Positions 16,435 through 25,224 of a DNA stretch of 64,000 nt are shown here, one piece after another. The stretch spans positions 3,504,909-3,568,908 of the forward strand of contig NZ_QYUK01000011.1 of the NCBI RefSeq assembly GCF_003590945.1, written 5' to 3'. This DNA is from Oleomonas cavernae. GTDB lineage: Bacteria > Pseudomonadota > Alphaproteobacteria > Zavarziniales > Zavarziniaceae. The notes under the pieces were generated by a model. It did not search any database. It had not been told where the DNA came from and saw only the letters and a list, made by a program, of their open reading frames with translations. The translations under genes were made by a program, and so were the position numbers. Position 1 is the first letter of the stretch, and every line of letters begins with the position of its first letter.

Positions 16435-16989
16435 ATGGCCATCCTGTCCGACATCTCGATCCGCGAGCTTGCCCAGACCACGGGCATGATCGAGCCGTTC
16501 GTCGAGGCACAGAAGCGCGAGGGCATGATTTCCTACGGCCTGTCGTCCTATGGCTATGACGCGCGGGTGGCCGACGAATTCAAGATCTTCACCAATGTGA
16601 ATTCGGCCGTGGTGGACCCCAAGGACTTCTCGGCCGACAGCTTCGTCGATCGCAAGACCGATTGCTGCGTGATCCCGCCCAATTCCTTCGCCCTGGCCCG
16701 CACCGTCGAATATTTCCGCATCCCGCGCGACGTGCTGGTGATCTGCCTTGGCAAGAGCACCTATGCCCGCTGCGGCATCATCGTGAACGTGACGCCGCTG
16801 GAGCCCGAATGGGAAGGCCACGTCACCTTGGAATTTTCCAACACGACGCCCCTGCCGGCGAAGATCTATGCCAACGAGGGCGCCTGCCAGTTCCTGTTCC
16901 TGAAGGGCGACCGCCCTTGCGAGGTCTCCTACGGCGACCGGGCAGGCAAATACATGCGCCAGACCGGCGTCACCCTGCCGAGGCTTTGA
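16435..16989 (+). CDS. dcd: dCTP deaminase
   Basis: 184 residues, the usual length for Dcd. Recognisable family stretches include [20 protein letters not shown] near residue 30, [20 protein letters not shown] with the conserved Arg and Glu of the active site, and the C-terminal [11 protein letters not shown]. It deaminates dCTP to dUTP, feeding dTMP synthesis, as a homotrimer in the cytoplasm. It is 4 bases upstream of murA and begins the dcd-murA-his run on this strand. Confidence 0.97.
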   Translation: MAILSDISIRELAQTTGMIEPFVEAQKREGMISYGLSSYGYDARVADEFKIFTNVNSAVVDPKDFSADSFVDRKTDCCVIPPNSFALARTVEYFRIPRDVLVICLGKSTYARCGIIVNVTPLEPEWEGHVTLEFSNTTPLPAKIYANEGACQFLFLKGDRPCEVSYGDRAGKYMRQTGVTLPRL

Positions 16990-16993
16990 GATC

Positions 16994-18259
16994 ATGGCCC
17001 TTCAACGCATCGTCATCCGTGGTGCCGGCGAGTTGCGCGGCGAGATCCCGATCTCGGGCGCCAAGAACGCCGCCCTGCCCCTGATCGCGGCCGGCCTGCT
17101 GACCGACCAGACCCTGACCCTGGACAATCTGCCCGAACTGGCCGACATCGGCTCGATGCTGGGCCTGATCGAACAGCATGGCGCCGGCATCGTGCGCGGC
17201 CCGCGCCATGTCGAGATCACCACGGCCAGGATCGACAACACCACCGCACCCTATGACATCGTGCGCAAGATGCGGGCCAGCGTCCTGGTGCTGGGGCCGC
17301 TGGTCGCCCGCATGGGCGAGGCCAAGGTCTCGCTGCCCGGCGGCTGCGCCATCGGCACAAGGCCGGTGGACCTGCACCTCAAGGGCCTGGAGGCCATGGG
17401 CGCGAAGATCGAACTGGTCGACGGCTATGTCCATGCGACCGCGCCCAAGGGCCTGAAGGGTGCCACCATCCGCTTCCCCTTCGTCTCGGTCGGGGCGACG
17501 GAGAACCTGCTGATGGCGGCGAGCCTGGCCGATGGCGAGACCATCCTGGACAATGCAGCGCGCGAGCCCGAGATCATCGACCTGGCCAATTGCCTGCTGG
17601 CCATGGGTGCCGAGATCGAGGGTGTCGGCACCGAACGCATGGTGATCCGCGGCAAGAAGTGGCTGCGCGGCGCCCGCTATTCGATTCTGCCCGACCGTAT
17701 CGAGACCGGTACCTATGCCATGGCGGTGGGTGTGGCCGGCGGCGCGGTCGAACTGGTCGGCGCCCGGCCCGAAACCCTGGAAGGCGTGATCGAGGTGCTG
17801 AACCGCACCGGGGTCGAAGTGACGCCGACGCCGCGCGGCATGTTCGTGAAACGCAACGGCAGCCGTGTGGTCGGCGTCGACGTGATGACCCAGCCCTATC
17901 CGGGCTTCCCGACCGACCTGCAGGCGCAGTTGATGGTGTTGATGGCGACCGCCGAGGGGGCGGCCATGATCACCGAGACCATCTTCGAGAACCGCTTCAT
18001 GCATGTGCCCGAACTGGCGCGCATGGGCGCCAATGTGACTGTCCACGGGGCGTCGGCCCTGGTGCGCGGGGTCAAACGCCTCAAAGGCGCGCCGGTGATG
18101 GCGACGGACCTGCGCGCCTCGATCAGCCTGGTGCTGGCGGGCCTGGCGGCGGAGGGCGAGACGGTGGTAAACCGCATCTATCACCTCGACCGCGGCTATG
18201 AGCGCGTGGCCGAGAAGCTGAGCGCCGTGGGCGCCAAGATCGAACGATTGGCCGACTGA
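16994..18259 (+). CDS. murA: UDP-N-acetylglucosamine 1-carboxyvinyltransferase
   Basis: 421 residues, full length for MurA. The UDP-GlcNAc loop [12 protein letters not shown] is near residue 20. The catalytic loop is [16 protein letters not shown], with Cys near residue 116, the residue attacked by fosfomycin. Later conserved blocks include [12 protein letters not shown] and [16 protein letters not shown]. MurA transfers enolpyruvate from PEP to UDP-GlcNAc, the first committed step of peptidoglycan synthesis. The stop codon overlaps the next start (TGATG). Confidence 0.98.
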   Translation: MALQRIVIRGAGELRGEIPISGAKNAALPLIAAGLLTDQTLTLDNLPELADIGSMLGLIEQHGAGIVRGPRHVEITTARIDNTTAPYDIVRKMRASVLVLGPLVARMGEAKVSLPGGCAIGTRPVDLHLKGLEAMGAKIELVDGYVHATAPKGLKGATIRFPFVSVGATENLLMAASLADGETILDNAAREPEIIDLANCLLAMGAEIEGVGTERMVIRGKKWLRGARYSILPDRIETGTYAMAVGVAGGAVELVGARPETLEGVIEVLNRTGVEVTPTPRGMFVKRNGSRVVGVDVMTQPYPGFPTDLQAQLMVLMATAEGAAMITETIFENRFMHVPELARMGANVTVHGASALVRGVKRLKGAPVMATDLRASISLVLAGLAAEGETVVNRIYHLDRGYERVAEKLSAVGAKIERLAD

Positions 18260-18705
18260 TGACCACGCCCCCGGCCAAGCTCAACCTCGGCTTTGCGGAC
18301 GCGGAAGACCTGAGCGTGGTTGCCGCGGTCCTGCAGGATGCCGTGGTGAAGGCGGCCGACCTCGCCTATCTGGGGGGCATGAAGCGCTTCGTACTGGTGG
18401 CCAACCGGTTCTGCTGGGAAGGCGGCGAGATGCCGCCCCTGCGCCGGCGGGCGGGCGTGCATTTCGATACGGTGCGGTCGGTCAAGCTGCGCGGAGTCGA
18501 TCGCAACGCGGTGGAACAGGTGCTGGAACTCCTGACCATCGAGACCCAGGAATACGAGAACGGCGTGCTGATCGACCTCATCTTCGCCGGCGAGGCGCAG
18601 ATCCGCCTCGACGCGGAAGTGGTCGACGGCGGTTTGAAGGATTTGACGGAAGCCTGGCCCACGGCGCGCGCGCCGCGCCATGCGCTCGACGGGAAAGAAC
18701 CCTGA
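18259..18705 (+). CDS. DUF2948 family protein
   Basis: 148 residues. The pattern [20 protein letters not shown] near the start, [15 protein letters not shown] in the middle and [20 protein letters not shown] near the end is that of DUF2948, an alphaproteobacterial family of unknown function. The gene overlaps murA upstream and hisG downstream by single bases (TGATG junctions), so it is translated from the same operon. Conserved linkage to murA and hisG/hisD is common in this class. Confidence 0.85.
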   Translation: MTTPPAKLNLGFADAEDLSVVAAVLQDAVVKAADLAYLGGMKRFVLVANRFCWEGGEMPPLRRRAGVHFDTVRSVKLRGVDRNAVEQVLELLTIETQEYENGVLIDLIFAGEAQIRLDAEVVDGGLKDLTEAWPTARAPRHALDGKEP

Positions 18706-19375
18706 TGGTAACCAAACCGCCCAATGAAGGGCTCGTCTTCGCCCTGCCCAAGGGCCGCATCTTGAAAGAGCTGCGCCCGCTGCTCGACAGGGTCGGCCTG
18801 ACGCCGGAACCCGATTTCGACAACGAGAAATCGCGCGCCCTGCAATTCCGCACCAACCACCCCCATATCACGCTGATCCGGGTGCGCTCCTTCGATGTCG
18901 CCACGTTTGTCGCCTTCGGCGCCGCGCATCTGGGCGTGGCAGGCAACGACGTGCTGATGGAATTCGATTATCCTGAGATCTATGCGCCCCTGGACTTGGG
19001 GATAGGCCGCTGCCGCCTGTCGGTGGCCGAGCCGGTCGACATGGCCAACAAGGACGACCCCAGCCGCTGGAGCCACGTCCGCGTTGCCACCAAGTATCCG
19101 CATGTCACCCGCCGCCACTTCGCCGCCCGCGGTGTCCAGGCCGAGTGCATCAAGCTGAACGGCGCCATGGAACTGGCGCCCAGCCTTGGGTTATGCCGGC
19201 GCATCGTCGACCTGGTTTCGACCGGCGACACGCTGAAGGCCAACGGCCTGGTCGAGGTCGAGCAGATCGCCGAGGTAACCTCGCGACTGGTGGTCAACCG
19301 CGCCGCCTTCAAGACCAGGGTCGAGGAGATCGGCGGCTGGATCGATGCTTTCCGGGGGCCCTGCGTGCCGCTTGA
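18705..19375 (+). CDS. hisG: ATP phosphoribosyltransferase, short form (reads fused to hisD; probable one-base loss)
   Basis: Residues 1-220 are the short HisG form: [18 protein letters not shown] at the start, [20 protein letters not shown], and the PRPP-binding region [19 protein letters not shown]. It catalyses the first step of histidine synthesis (ATP + PRPP) and, as a short form, normally needs HisZ, which is not in the window. As given, the frame passes WIDAFRGP straight into HisD. Adding one G to the five-G run at 19354-19358 gives the family-like ending AFRGALRAA and TGA at 19373-19375, so I place the end there. The fused reading would be a single 653-residue protein. Confidence 0.85.
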
Positions 19376-20666
19376 CCTGACCACCGCGGACCCGGATTTC
19401 GCTGCCCGCTTCCAGGGCCTGCTCCACGCCAAGCGCGAGATGTCGGAAGACGTCGACGCGGCGGTCGCCAAAATCGTCGCCGACGTGAAGCTGCGCGGCG
19501 ACGCGGCGGTGATCGAGTACACCAACCGCTTCGACCGCGTAACCATCAAGGACGCGGCCGAGCTGCGGGTCTCGACCCAGGAGATCGATGAGGCGGTCGC
19601 CGGCCTCAGCCCGGAACTGCTGGCGGCGATCGACCTGGCGGCGACGCGCATCGAGTCGTTCCATGCCCGCCAGATGCCGATGGACGACCACTATACCGAC
19701 GCGGCCGGCGTGCGCCTTGGCCTGCGCTGGACCAGCGTCTCGGCCGCCGGCCTCTATGTCCCCGGCGGCACCGCGGCCTATCCCTCGTCGGTGCTGATGA
19801 ACGCCCTGCCGGCCAAGGTGGCGGGTGTCGACCGCATCGTCATGGTGGTGCCAACGCCGGACGGCGTGCTGAACGCGGCGGTGATGGCGGCGGCGCACCG
19901 GGCCGGGGTCACCGACATCTACCGCATCGGCGGGGCCCAGGCCGTGGCCGCCCTGGCCCATGGCACCCAGAGCATCACACCGGTCGACAAGATCGTCGGC
20001 CCCGGCAATGCCTATGTCGCGGCGGCCAAGCGCCAGGTCTTCGGCCTGGTGGGCATCGATTCGATCGCCGGGCCCAGCGAGATCCTGGTGGTGGCGGACG
20101 GCACCAACGACCCGGCCTGGATCGCCGCCGACCTGCTGTCCCAGGCCGAGCACGACGAAAGCGCCCAGTCGATCCTGATGACCGACGACAATGCCTTCGC
20201 CGACAAGGTCATTGCCGCCGTCGAGGACCACTTGAAGCGCCTGCCCCGGGCGGTGACCGCGGCCAAAAGCTGGCACGACCACGGCGCCGTGATCCGCCTG
20301 GCCAACCTGGCCGAGGCGGTGCCCCTGGTCGATGCCATCGCGCCCGAGCACCTGGAACTGGCGCTGGACGATCCTGACGGCTTTGCTAACAAGGTGCGCC
20401 ATGCCGGCGCCATCTTCCTGGGCCGCCACACGCCGGAAGCCATCGGCGACTATGTCGCCGGGCCCAACCATGTGCTGCCCACGGCGCGCACCGCGCGCTT
20501 CTCGTCCGGCCTGTCGGTGTTCGACTTCCTCAAGCGCACCACCCTGGTCGGCTGCGACGAGGCCGCGCTGCGGGCGATCGGCCCGGCGGCAGTAACCTTG
20601 GCCCGGGCCGAGGGACTGGATGCCCATGCCCTGTCGGTCGCCATTCGACTGGGCGGCGCCAACTGA
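19365..20666 (+). CDS. hisD: histidinol dehydrogenase
   Basis: 433 residues from a GTG at 19365, the normal HisD size. Motifs include [71 protein letters not shown], the catalytic region [10 protein letters not shown] and the zinc-site stretch [20 protein letters not shown]. It oxidises histidinol to histidine in two NAD-dependent steps. The GTG start would overlap the restored hisG stop by 11 bases, a typical coupling. The next gene overlaps its stop by one base. Confidence 0.92.
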   Translation: MPLDLTTADPDFAARFQGLLHAKREMSEDVDAAVAKIVADVKLRGDAAVIEYTNRFDRVTIKDAAELRVSTQEIDEAVAGLSPELLAAIDLAATRIESFHARQMPMDDHYTDAAGVRLGLRWTSVSAAGLYVPGGTAAYPSSVLMNALPAKVAGVDRIVMVVPTPDGVLNAAVMAAAHRAGVTDIYRIGGAQAVAALAHGTQSITPVDKIVGPGNAYVAAAKRQVFGLVGIDSIAGPSEILVVADGTNDPAWIAADLLSQAEHDESAQSILMTDDNAFADKVIAAVEDHLKRLPRAVTAAKSWHDHGAVIRLANLAEAVPLVDAIAPEHLELALDDPDGFANKVRHAGAIFLGRHTPEAIGDYVAGPNHVLPTARTARFSSGLSVFDFLKRTTLVGCDEAALRAIGPAAVTLARAEGLDAHALSVAIRLGGAN

Positions 20667-21145
20667 TGACCGAAGGCTCGACCCGCAAGCTGGTGGGGGT
20701 GACCCTGGACCAGGGCTCCGTCGCCAGGCGCGGCGCCGATGTCGAGCATGAACGCAAGGTGGCGATCTTCGACCTGCTGGAAGAAAACCACTTCTCGCCC
20801 ATCGGCGATCACGACGGGCCCTATCACCTGCACTTAGGCATCGAGGAAAACCGCCTGGTCTTCGATATCCGCGATTCCTTCGTGGCGCCGCTCGGCAAGA
20901 TCATCCTGGCCCTGTCGCCCTTCCGCACCATCATCCGCGACTATCTGGCGGTCTGCGACAGCTACCAGATGGCGATCAAGTCCGCCTCGCCCCAGAAGAT
21001 CGAGGCGATCGACATGGGTAGGCGGGGCCTGCACAACCAGGGTTCGGAGCTGCTGATCGAACGCCTGAAGGGCAAGATCGAGATCGATTTCGACACCGCC
21101 CGGCGCCTGTTCACCCTGATCAACGTTTTGTTGATGAAGGGCTGA
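20666..21145 (+). CDS. UPF0262 family protein
   Basis: 159 residues. HERKVAIFDLLEENHFSPIG, HLHLGIEENRLVFDIRD and LSPFRTIIRDYLAVCDSYQ are signatures of UPF0262, an alphaproteobacterial family without an assigned activity that usually follows hisD. The start overlaps the hisD stop. The C-terminus IDFDTARRLFTLINVLLM is helical and hydrophobic but not a membrane span. Confidence 0.88.
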   Translation: MTEGSTRKLVGVTLDQGSVARRGADVEHERKVAIFDLLEENHFSPIGDHDGPYHLHLGIEENRLVFDIRDSFVAPLGKIILALSPFRTIIRDYLAVCDSYQMAIKSASPQKIEAIDMGRRGLHNQGSELLIERLKGKIEIDFDTARRLFTLINVLLMKG

Positions 21146-21150
21146 GCGGG

Positions 21151-21615
21151 ATGGCGTTCCCGGGGGGGCTCGACGTCGATCTGCCGGGGGCCGTGCTGTT
21201 CTGCTGCACCCAGAACGCGATCCGCTCGCCCATGGCCATGGGCCTGATGAAGCATTTCTACGGCAAGGTGATCTTCACCGATTCGGTCGGCGTGCGCGCC
21301 GGCGACCTCGACCCCTTCGCCGTCACCGCCATGGACGAACTGGGGATAGACATCGCCAAGTACCGGCCCAAGAGCTTCGACGACCTGGAAGACACCAGCT
21401 TCGACCTGATCATTTCCTTGAGCCCCGAGGCCCAGCACAAGGCGGTGGACCTGACCCGCACCATGGCCTGCGAGGTCGAATACTGGCCGACCTTCGACCC
21501 CAGCATCGCCCAAGGCAGCCGCGACCAGGTGATGGACAGCTATCGCGGCGTGCGCGACCAGCTCTTCAAGCGCATCCGCGCCCGCTTCGGCGTGGTCAAG
21601 GCACCGACCGTTTAG
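21151..21615 (+). CDS. low-molecular-weight protein-tyrosine-phosphatase-like protein
   Basis: 154 residues with the phosphatase loop near the N-terminus, [19 protein letters not shown], which fits C-x5-R-S. A candidate general-acid aspartate is in [13 protein letters not shown] near residue 117. The fold is shared by LMW tyrosine phosphatases and arsenate reductases. Position 5 bases after UPF0262 in the his/infA region is common in alphaproteobacteria. The substrate is unknown and an arsenate role has no contextual support. Confidence 0.82.
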   Translation: MAFPGGLDVDLPGAVLFCCTQNAIRSPMAMGLMKHFYGKVIFTDSVGVRAGDLDPFAVTAMDELGIDIAKYRPKSFDDLEDTSFDLIISLSPEAQHKAVDLTRTMACEVEYWPTFDPSIAQGSRDQVMDSYRGVRDQLFKRIRARFGVVKAPTV

Positions 21616-21648
21616 ACAGACTGCGCCAAGCATGGCAATATGCCGGGC

Positions 21649-21816
21649 ATGGTCTCTAAGCGGAAAATCGACCCTGAAGATCTCGACCCTGCATTTGTTG
21701 CAGCGATCGAGGAGGGCCGTGCCGACATTGCCGCTGGCCGCACTATTTCACACGAGAAAATTCGGGCGTGGCTGCTGTCCTGGGGCACACCGAACGAACT
21801 GCCGCCGCCAGAATAG
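21649..21816 (+). CDS. 55-residue antitoxin-like protein
   Basis: A short frame, ATG 21649 to TAG 21814-21816, encodes a 55-residue protein. It begins [14 protein letters not shown], continues with the block [20 protein letters not shown] and ends [16 protein letters not shown]. The pattern (AD)xAAGRxxxHExxxAWLxSWGTxxExPPP is that of small antitoxins found beside RelE/ParE-type toxins. No toxin gene lies next to it, so it looks like an orphan. Base composition is slightly lower in GC than its neighbours. Confidence 0.55.
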   Translation: MVSKRKIDPEDLDPAFVAAIEEGRADIAAGRTISHEKIRAWLLSWGTPNELPPPE

Positions 21817-21976
21817 CAGTTCACGGATCTCAGCGCCCGGGAACCTGAACGCCGTCTTGGCGTTGCATTCTCGCCTCTTGCACCCCAAACAGGGCCGACC
21901 TGATGCCTGCGCGCTTGCAAAAGTGGGCGCCCGGTCGCATGTTCCTGGCCAAATTTCGCGCCCTTCAGGAGAATTC

Positions 21977-22195
21977 ATGGCGAAAGAAGAGTTGATCGAG
22001 TTTCCGGGTACGGTAACCGAGCTTCTGCCCAATGCGATGTTTCGCGTGAAGCTGGATAATGACCACGAGGTGCTGGCCCATACCGCCGGCAAGATGCGCA
22101 AGCATCGCATCCGCGTCCTGGCCGGCGACAAGGTGCTGGTCGAGATGACCCCCTACGACCTGACCAAGGGTCGCATCACCTTCCGCTTCAAGTGA
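21977..22195 (+). CDS. infA: translation initiation factor IF-1
   Basis: 72 residues, the exact IF-1 size. It shows the S1/OB-fold sequence beginning [19 protein letters not shown], then [20 protein letters not shown] and [13 protein letters not shown]. It binds the 30S A site during initiation. AGGAG lies 8 bases upstream. The 160 bases before it have no other gene and probably hold its promoter. It is followed by maf, RNase E/G and yacG, a standard alphaproteobacterial order. Confidence 0.98.
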   Translation: MAKEELIEFPGTVTELLPNAMFRVKLDNDHEVLAHTAGKMRKHRIRVLAGDKVLVEMTPYDLTKGRITFRFK

Positions 22196-22217
22196 GCTGA
22201 CGACCAGGCATCACGCC

Positions 22218-22820
22218 ATGGTCCAACGCCCCCTTTTCGTGCTCGCTTCGGCCAGTCCGCGCCGGCGCGAGCTTCTGGCCCGTCTGGGCCTGGTGCCTGA
22301 CCGCATCGACGCCGCCGATCTCGACGAGACGCCGCTGAAAGCCGAAGAGCCGCTGGCTCTCGCGGCGCGCCTTGCCGTGGCCAAGGCCCAGGCCATCGCC
22401 GCGCAGGCGCGCAATGCCGGCGCCTTCGTCCTGGCCGCCGACACCGTGGTGGCCTGCGGCCGCCGGGTGCTGCCCAAGGCCGAGACGATCGATGAGGCCC
22501 GCGCCTGCCTCGACCTGCTGTCGGGCCGCCGCCACAAGGTGATCACCGGCCTGGCCCTGGTCCGCCCCGACGGGCTCGCGCGGGGGCGCACCGTGGTCAG
22601 CAGCGTCACCTTCAAGCGCCTGACCCGGGCCGAGATCGCCTGGTACCTGGAGAGCGGCGAATGGCACGGCAAGGCCGGCGGCTATGCCATCCAGGGCCGG
22701 GCCGAGGCCCTGGTGCGCTTCCTCTCCGGCTCCCACTCCAACGTGGTGGGCCTGCCCCTGTTCGAGACCTATCAATTGCTGGCCGGCAACGGCCTCGACG
22801 TGACCTTGCCCGCGCCATGA
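22218..22820 (+). CDS. maf: Maf-like nucleoside-triphosphate pyrophosphatase
   Basis: 200 residues. The Maf signature LASASPRRRELLARLGL is at residues 8-24. AADTVVACGRRVLPKAET carries the catalytic acidic region and AWYLESGEWHGKAGGYAIQG the conserved end. Maf proteins hydrolyse non-canonical or modified nucleotides (dTTP/UTP or m7GTP types), and the subtype is not decided here. It overlaps the next gene by 4 bases. Confidence 0.92.
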   Translation: MVQRPLFVLASASPRRRELLARLGLVPDRIDAADLDETPLKAEEPLALAARLAVAKAQAIAAQARNAGAFVLAADTVVACGRRVLPKAETIDEARACLDLLSGRRHKVITGLALVRPDGLARGRTVVSSVTFKRLTRAEIAWYLESGEWHGKAGGYAIQGRAEALVRFLSGSHSNVVGLPLFETYQLLAGNGLDVTLPAP

Positions 22821-23942
22821 CCCGGCGCTTCGTCATCGAAGCCGGGCCGCTCGAGACCCGCACCGCCTTGATCGAGGACGGTCGCGCGATCGAATTCCAC
22901 GTCTTTCCGCAAGGCCGCCCGTCCCTGGTGGGCGAGATCCGCCTGGGCCGCGTCGCCTCGGTCGAGAAGGCCATGGGCGCCCTCTTCGTCGACATCGGCC
23001 TGGACCGCCCCGCCTTCCTGAAGCTCAAGGACGCCGGCCGGCCCAGCCCGGCGGAAGGGGCGGCGATTGTCGTCGAGATCATCCGCGAGGCGACCGGGGC
23101 CAAGGCCGCCCGCGTCACCACCCGCCTGGGCGCTGTGGCGGACCCCACAGGCCAGATCCCCCGGCCCGCCTGCTGGCGGCCCCCCATCCCGCCCTGCGCC
23201 TGGCCAGGGCGGCAGCCGCGACAGGCCCGCTCGACCTGATCGTCGAGGGCGCCGCCGGCGGCCTGCGCGCCGCCCTCAGCGATCTGGGTGCCCGCGGCCA
23301 TCAGGGCACCCGCCCCCTGTTCGACACGGCAGACCTCGAAGGCGCCTTCCTCGCCGCCCTCGAGCGCCACGTGGCCCTGGAGGGCGGCGGCAGCCTGGCC
23401 ATCGACGAGACCGAGGCCCTGACCGCCATCGACATCGACGGGGCGGGCCTCAGCCCCGCGCCGCCAACGAGGCCGGGGCCAGGGCCGCCGCAGCCGAGAT
23501 ACGCCGCCGCAACCTCGCCGGCCAGATCGTCATCGACTTCATCGGCGACGGCGCCGACATCGCCGCCGGCCGCCAGGCCCTGGCGAAAGCCCTCCAGGCC
23601 GACCCGCTGCGGCCGGAACTGGCCCGTGGCGACCTGGGTGGCCTGGTCCTGGTGACGCGGACGCGAATCGGCCCCTCCCTGCGCGGCGCGGTGACCGAAC
23701 CCTGCCCGGCGTCCGACGGCCGGCGCCTGACCGCCAGCCATCTGGCCGCCCGCCTGCTGCGCCGGGCCGAGGGGCTGGCCCGCCACCACCCCGGCCGCGC
23801 CCTGATTGCCCGGGCGCCCCAGGACGTGCTCGATTTCGCCGCCCCGCGCTTCGAGGAGCTGGTGCGCCCGCTGGGTGCGCCCTTGCGCATCGAGGCCTCC
23901 CTGGGGGATGGTCGCGACGTGGAAGTGAGTCTGGCCCCATGA
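22817..23942 (+). pseudogene. ribonuclease E/G family protein, two apparent frameshifts
   Basis: Three successive frames give one protein of about 375 residues. The first holds TRTALIEDGRAIEFHVF and GRVASVEKAMGALFVDIG (the S1-like start). The second holds LDLIVEGAAGGLRAALSD and IDETEALTAIDIDGAG with the metal-binding aspartates. The third holds NLAGQIVIDFIGDGADIAAG and the C-terminus. The shifts lie at the C run 23158-23162 and near 23460; one added base at each restores the frame. It is the short RNase E/G relative that usually lies between maf and yacG. Probable consensus errors rather than decay. Confidence 0.8.
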
Positions 23943-24154
23943 AACCCGATCCCGCGAACGACAACCCCAAGCCCTGCCAGATCTGCGGCAAGCCCTCGGC
24001 CGAGAAATACCGGCCGTTCTGCTCGGCGCGCTGTGCTGACGTGGACCTGCACCGCTGGCTGGGCGGGCGTTACGCGATCCCGGCGGTCGAGACCGACGAG
24101 CCCGACGACGAGACAATCCTGCCCGACGACGGCAATGCCAGCGGTGACGATTGA
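23939..24154 (+). CDS. yacG: YacG-type zinc-finger protein (DNA gyrase inhibitor family)
   Basis: 71 residues with a four-cysteine zinc site: CQICGKP, then FCSARCADVDLHRWLGGRYAIP. This matches YacG, which binds zinc and can inhibit gyrase through GyrB. The C-terminal 25 residues are very acidic and probably disordered. It overlaps the RNase gene by 4 bases and ends the run before tRNA-Phe. Confidence 0.93.
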   Translation: MKPDPANDNPKPCQICGKPSAEKYRPFCSARCADVDLHRWLGGRYAIPAVETDEPDDETILPDDGNASGDD

Positions 24155-24230
24155 CGGCCCCCGCCTAATCCTCTAATAACGGCGTCCTCGCCGACCGGTG
24201 CCCTGCTTTGCACGTCACCGCCGTCCTTGG

Positions 24231-24306
24231 GCCCAGGTAGCTCAGTTGGTAGAGCAGCGGATTGAAAATCCGCGTGTCGCTGGTTCGATTCCGGCCCTGG
24301 GCACCA
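24231..24306 (+). tRNA. tRNA-Phe (GAA)
   Basis: 76 bases fold as a complete cloverleaf. The acceptor GCCCAGG pairs with CCTGGGC, the D arm contains GCTCAGTTGGTAGAGC, the anticodon loop TTGAAAA reads GAA, and the T arm contains GGTTCGATTCC. The CCA end is encoded (24304-24306). GC content falls sharply just after it, suggesting use as an integration site. Confidence 0.97.
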
Positions 24307-24352
24307 TAAAAAACCATTATATTTTAATAGCTTACGTGATTATGAGTGATTC

Positions 24353-24556
24353 TCATGGTCTCAATTTTCCTTTCCAGAACGCTACAGAATGACCGTTGAT
24401 TCTCCTCACTTTTCCAGTGCGCTCCTGTGGCTCCACAGAATATTTCCAGAAAATTTCGGGGCCTAAGAACCCGCTTGGGTCAACAACGGTGTAAGCAAAA
24501 CCATCTCCAAGGCCCCGAGCAATCCATCCGGAAGAGTGCCGAATCACTGATTTCAC
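24353..24556 (-). CDS. possible small hypothetical protein
   Basis: A 67-residue frame from GTG 24556 contains VIRHSSGWIARGLGDGFAYT and ends AFWKGKLRP. The residue mix looks protein-like and codon use is unbiased, as in the rest of the island. It would be transcribed divergently from the gene at 24599. The frame stays open upstream to 24703, but that part is antisense to the neighbour. No family recognised; it may be non-coding. Confidence 0.3.
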   Translation of the reverse strand: MKSVIRHSSGWIARGLGDGFAYTVVDPSGFLGPEIFWKYSVEPQERTGKVRRINGHSVAFWKGKLRP

Positions 24557-24598
24557 GGTATGGTGGTTTTGCGGTCGACGAGCGGTGGAACTAGCCAA

Positions 24599-24883
24599 AT
24601 GAAGCAATATCCGATCTATGTGCCGGGGTGTGGGTATCAGGGGATTGACCGACGCAAGCGGCAGAAGTGCGACGAATACAATCGGGTCGCCCACCTGGTC
24701 CAAAAATACTTGAACGAAGAGGTCTCCAATCAGCCGGACGGTGCCTATTCCTATCTTAGTTACGCTGTTGCTAGAGAAATAGGCGAGAGCTCTGATCTAG
24801 TGCACGAAATAATATCGAAGATAGATGGCGGCACTAATGGTGTCACTATTCTAAAGGGCTCGTATAAAGACTTGTATCGTTAG
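24599..24883 (+). CDS. hypothetical protein in tRNA-Phe island
   Basis: 94 residues starting MKQYPIYVPGCGYQGIDRRK. The rest is soluble and mostly helical (CDEYNRVAHLVQKYLNEEV, AVAREIGESSDLVHEIISKI), ending KGSYKDLYR. I recognise no family. The middle could be a small DNA-binding or antitoxin-like fold, but no motif proves it. Codon use is A/T-rich compared with the chromosome, consistent with transfer. An in-frame start at 24560 adds 13 residues with no clear ribosome-binding site. Confidence 0.55.
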   Translation: MKQYPIYVPGCGYQGIDRRKRQKCDEYNRVAHLVQKYLNEEVSNQPDGAYSYLSYAVAREIGESSDLVHEIISKIDGGTNGVTILKGSYKDLYR

Positions 24884-24906
24884 CGCTAGTACAAACTGGG
24901 GGCAAT

Positions 24907-25188
24907 ATGACGACAAAATATCATCTCGAAATCTACGAGCCGGGATCGAACGGTACCACAGTTGCGGCTCACTTCACGAGTTCCACCCCGTTCGGTCATA
25001 TCGCTCCAGGTGATCTCGTCAACCTGCCTGACGCACCATCACCAACCATGCCAGGCTCACCTTGGCAGGTTACCAAGATCGAGCACGGCCTCTGGAATGC
25101 GGGGCCCGACGTGACGCACAAGGTGATGCTATTTGTCGAAGAGATCCCCAAGCCCCAATTCGGAACCATGGAGATCAAGGGCTTCTAG
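24907..25188 (+). CDS. hypothetical protein in tRNA-Phe island
   Basis: 93 residues, preceded by GGGGGCAAT. The protein is beta-rich: KYHLEIYEPGSNGTTVAAHF, then GHIAPGDLVNLPD, WQVTKIEHGLWNAG and HKVMLFVEEIP. It resembles a small single-domain beta-barrel, but I cannot name a family. It is 23 bases after the previous gene on the same strand and may be its partner. Its stop codon lies within the foot of a perfect 19-bp hairpin next to the IS630 element. Confidence 0.55.
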   Translation: MTTKYHLEIYEPGSNGTTVAAHFTSSTPFGHIAPGDLVNLPDAPSPTMPGSPWQVTKIEHGLWNAGPDVTHKVMLFVEEIPKPQFGTMEIKGF

Positions 25189-25224
25189 TGGATTGACTCC
25201 AACGCTTGGAGTCAATCCACTAGA
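25184..25224. terminator. perfect 19-bp inverted repeat at the IS630 insertion point
   Basis: Arms 25184-25202 and 25206-25224 are exact reverse complements (TCTAGTGGATTGACTCCAA) around a 3-base loop. The stem starts in the stop codon of the upstream gene. Without the IS the right foot would read CTAGTTATTGTT, and the convergent DUF3800 gene would end 2 bases beyond the foot, so this looks like a bidirectional terminator. The IS630 entered the TA at its base. Confidence 0.6.

Noticed and set aside
18705-20666. True HisG-HisD bifunctional enzyme
   Set aside because: A single extra G at 19354-19358 restores both natural termini, and similar losses occur at many other sites.
22217-23942. Maf-RNase fusion or RNase decay as biology
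   Set aside because: Both breaks in the RNase gene are one-base events beside G/C runs, and the remaining sequence shows no other decay.
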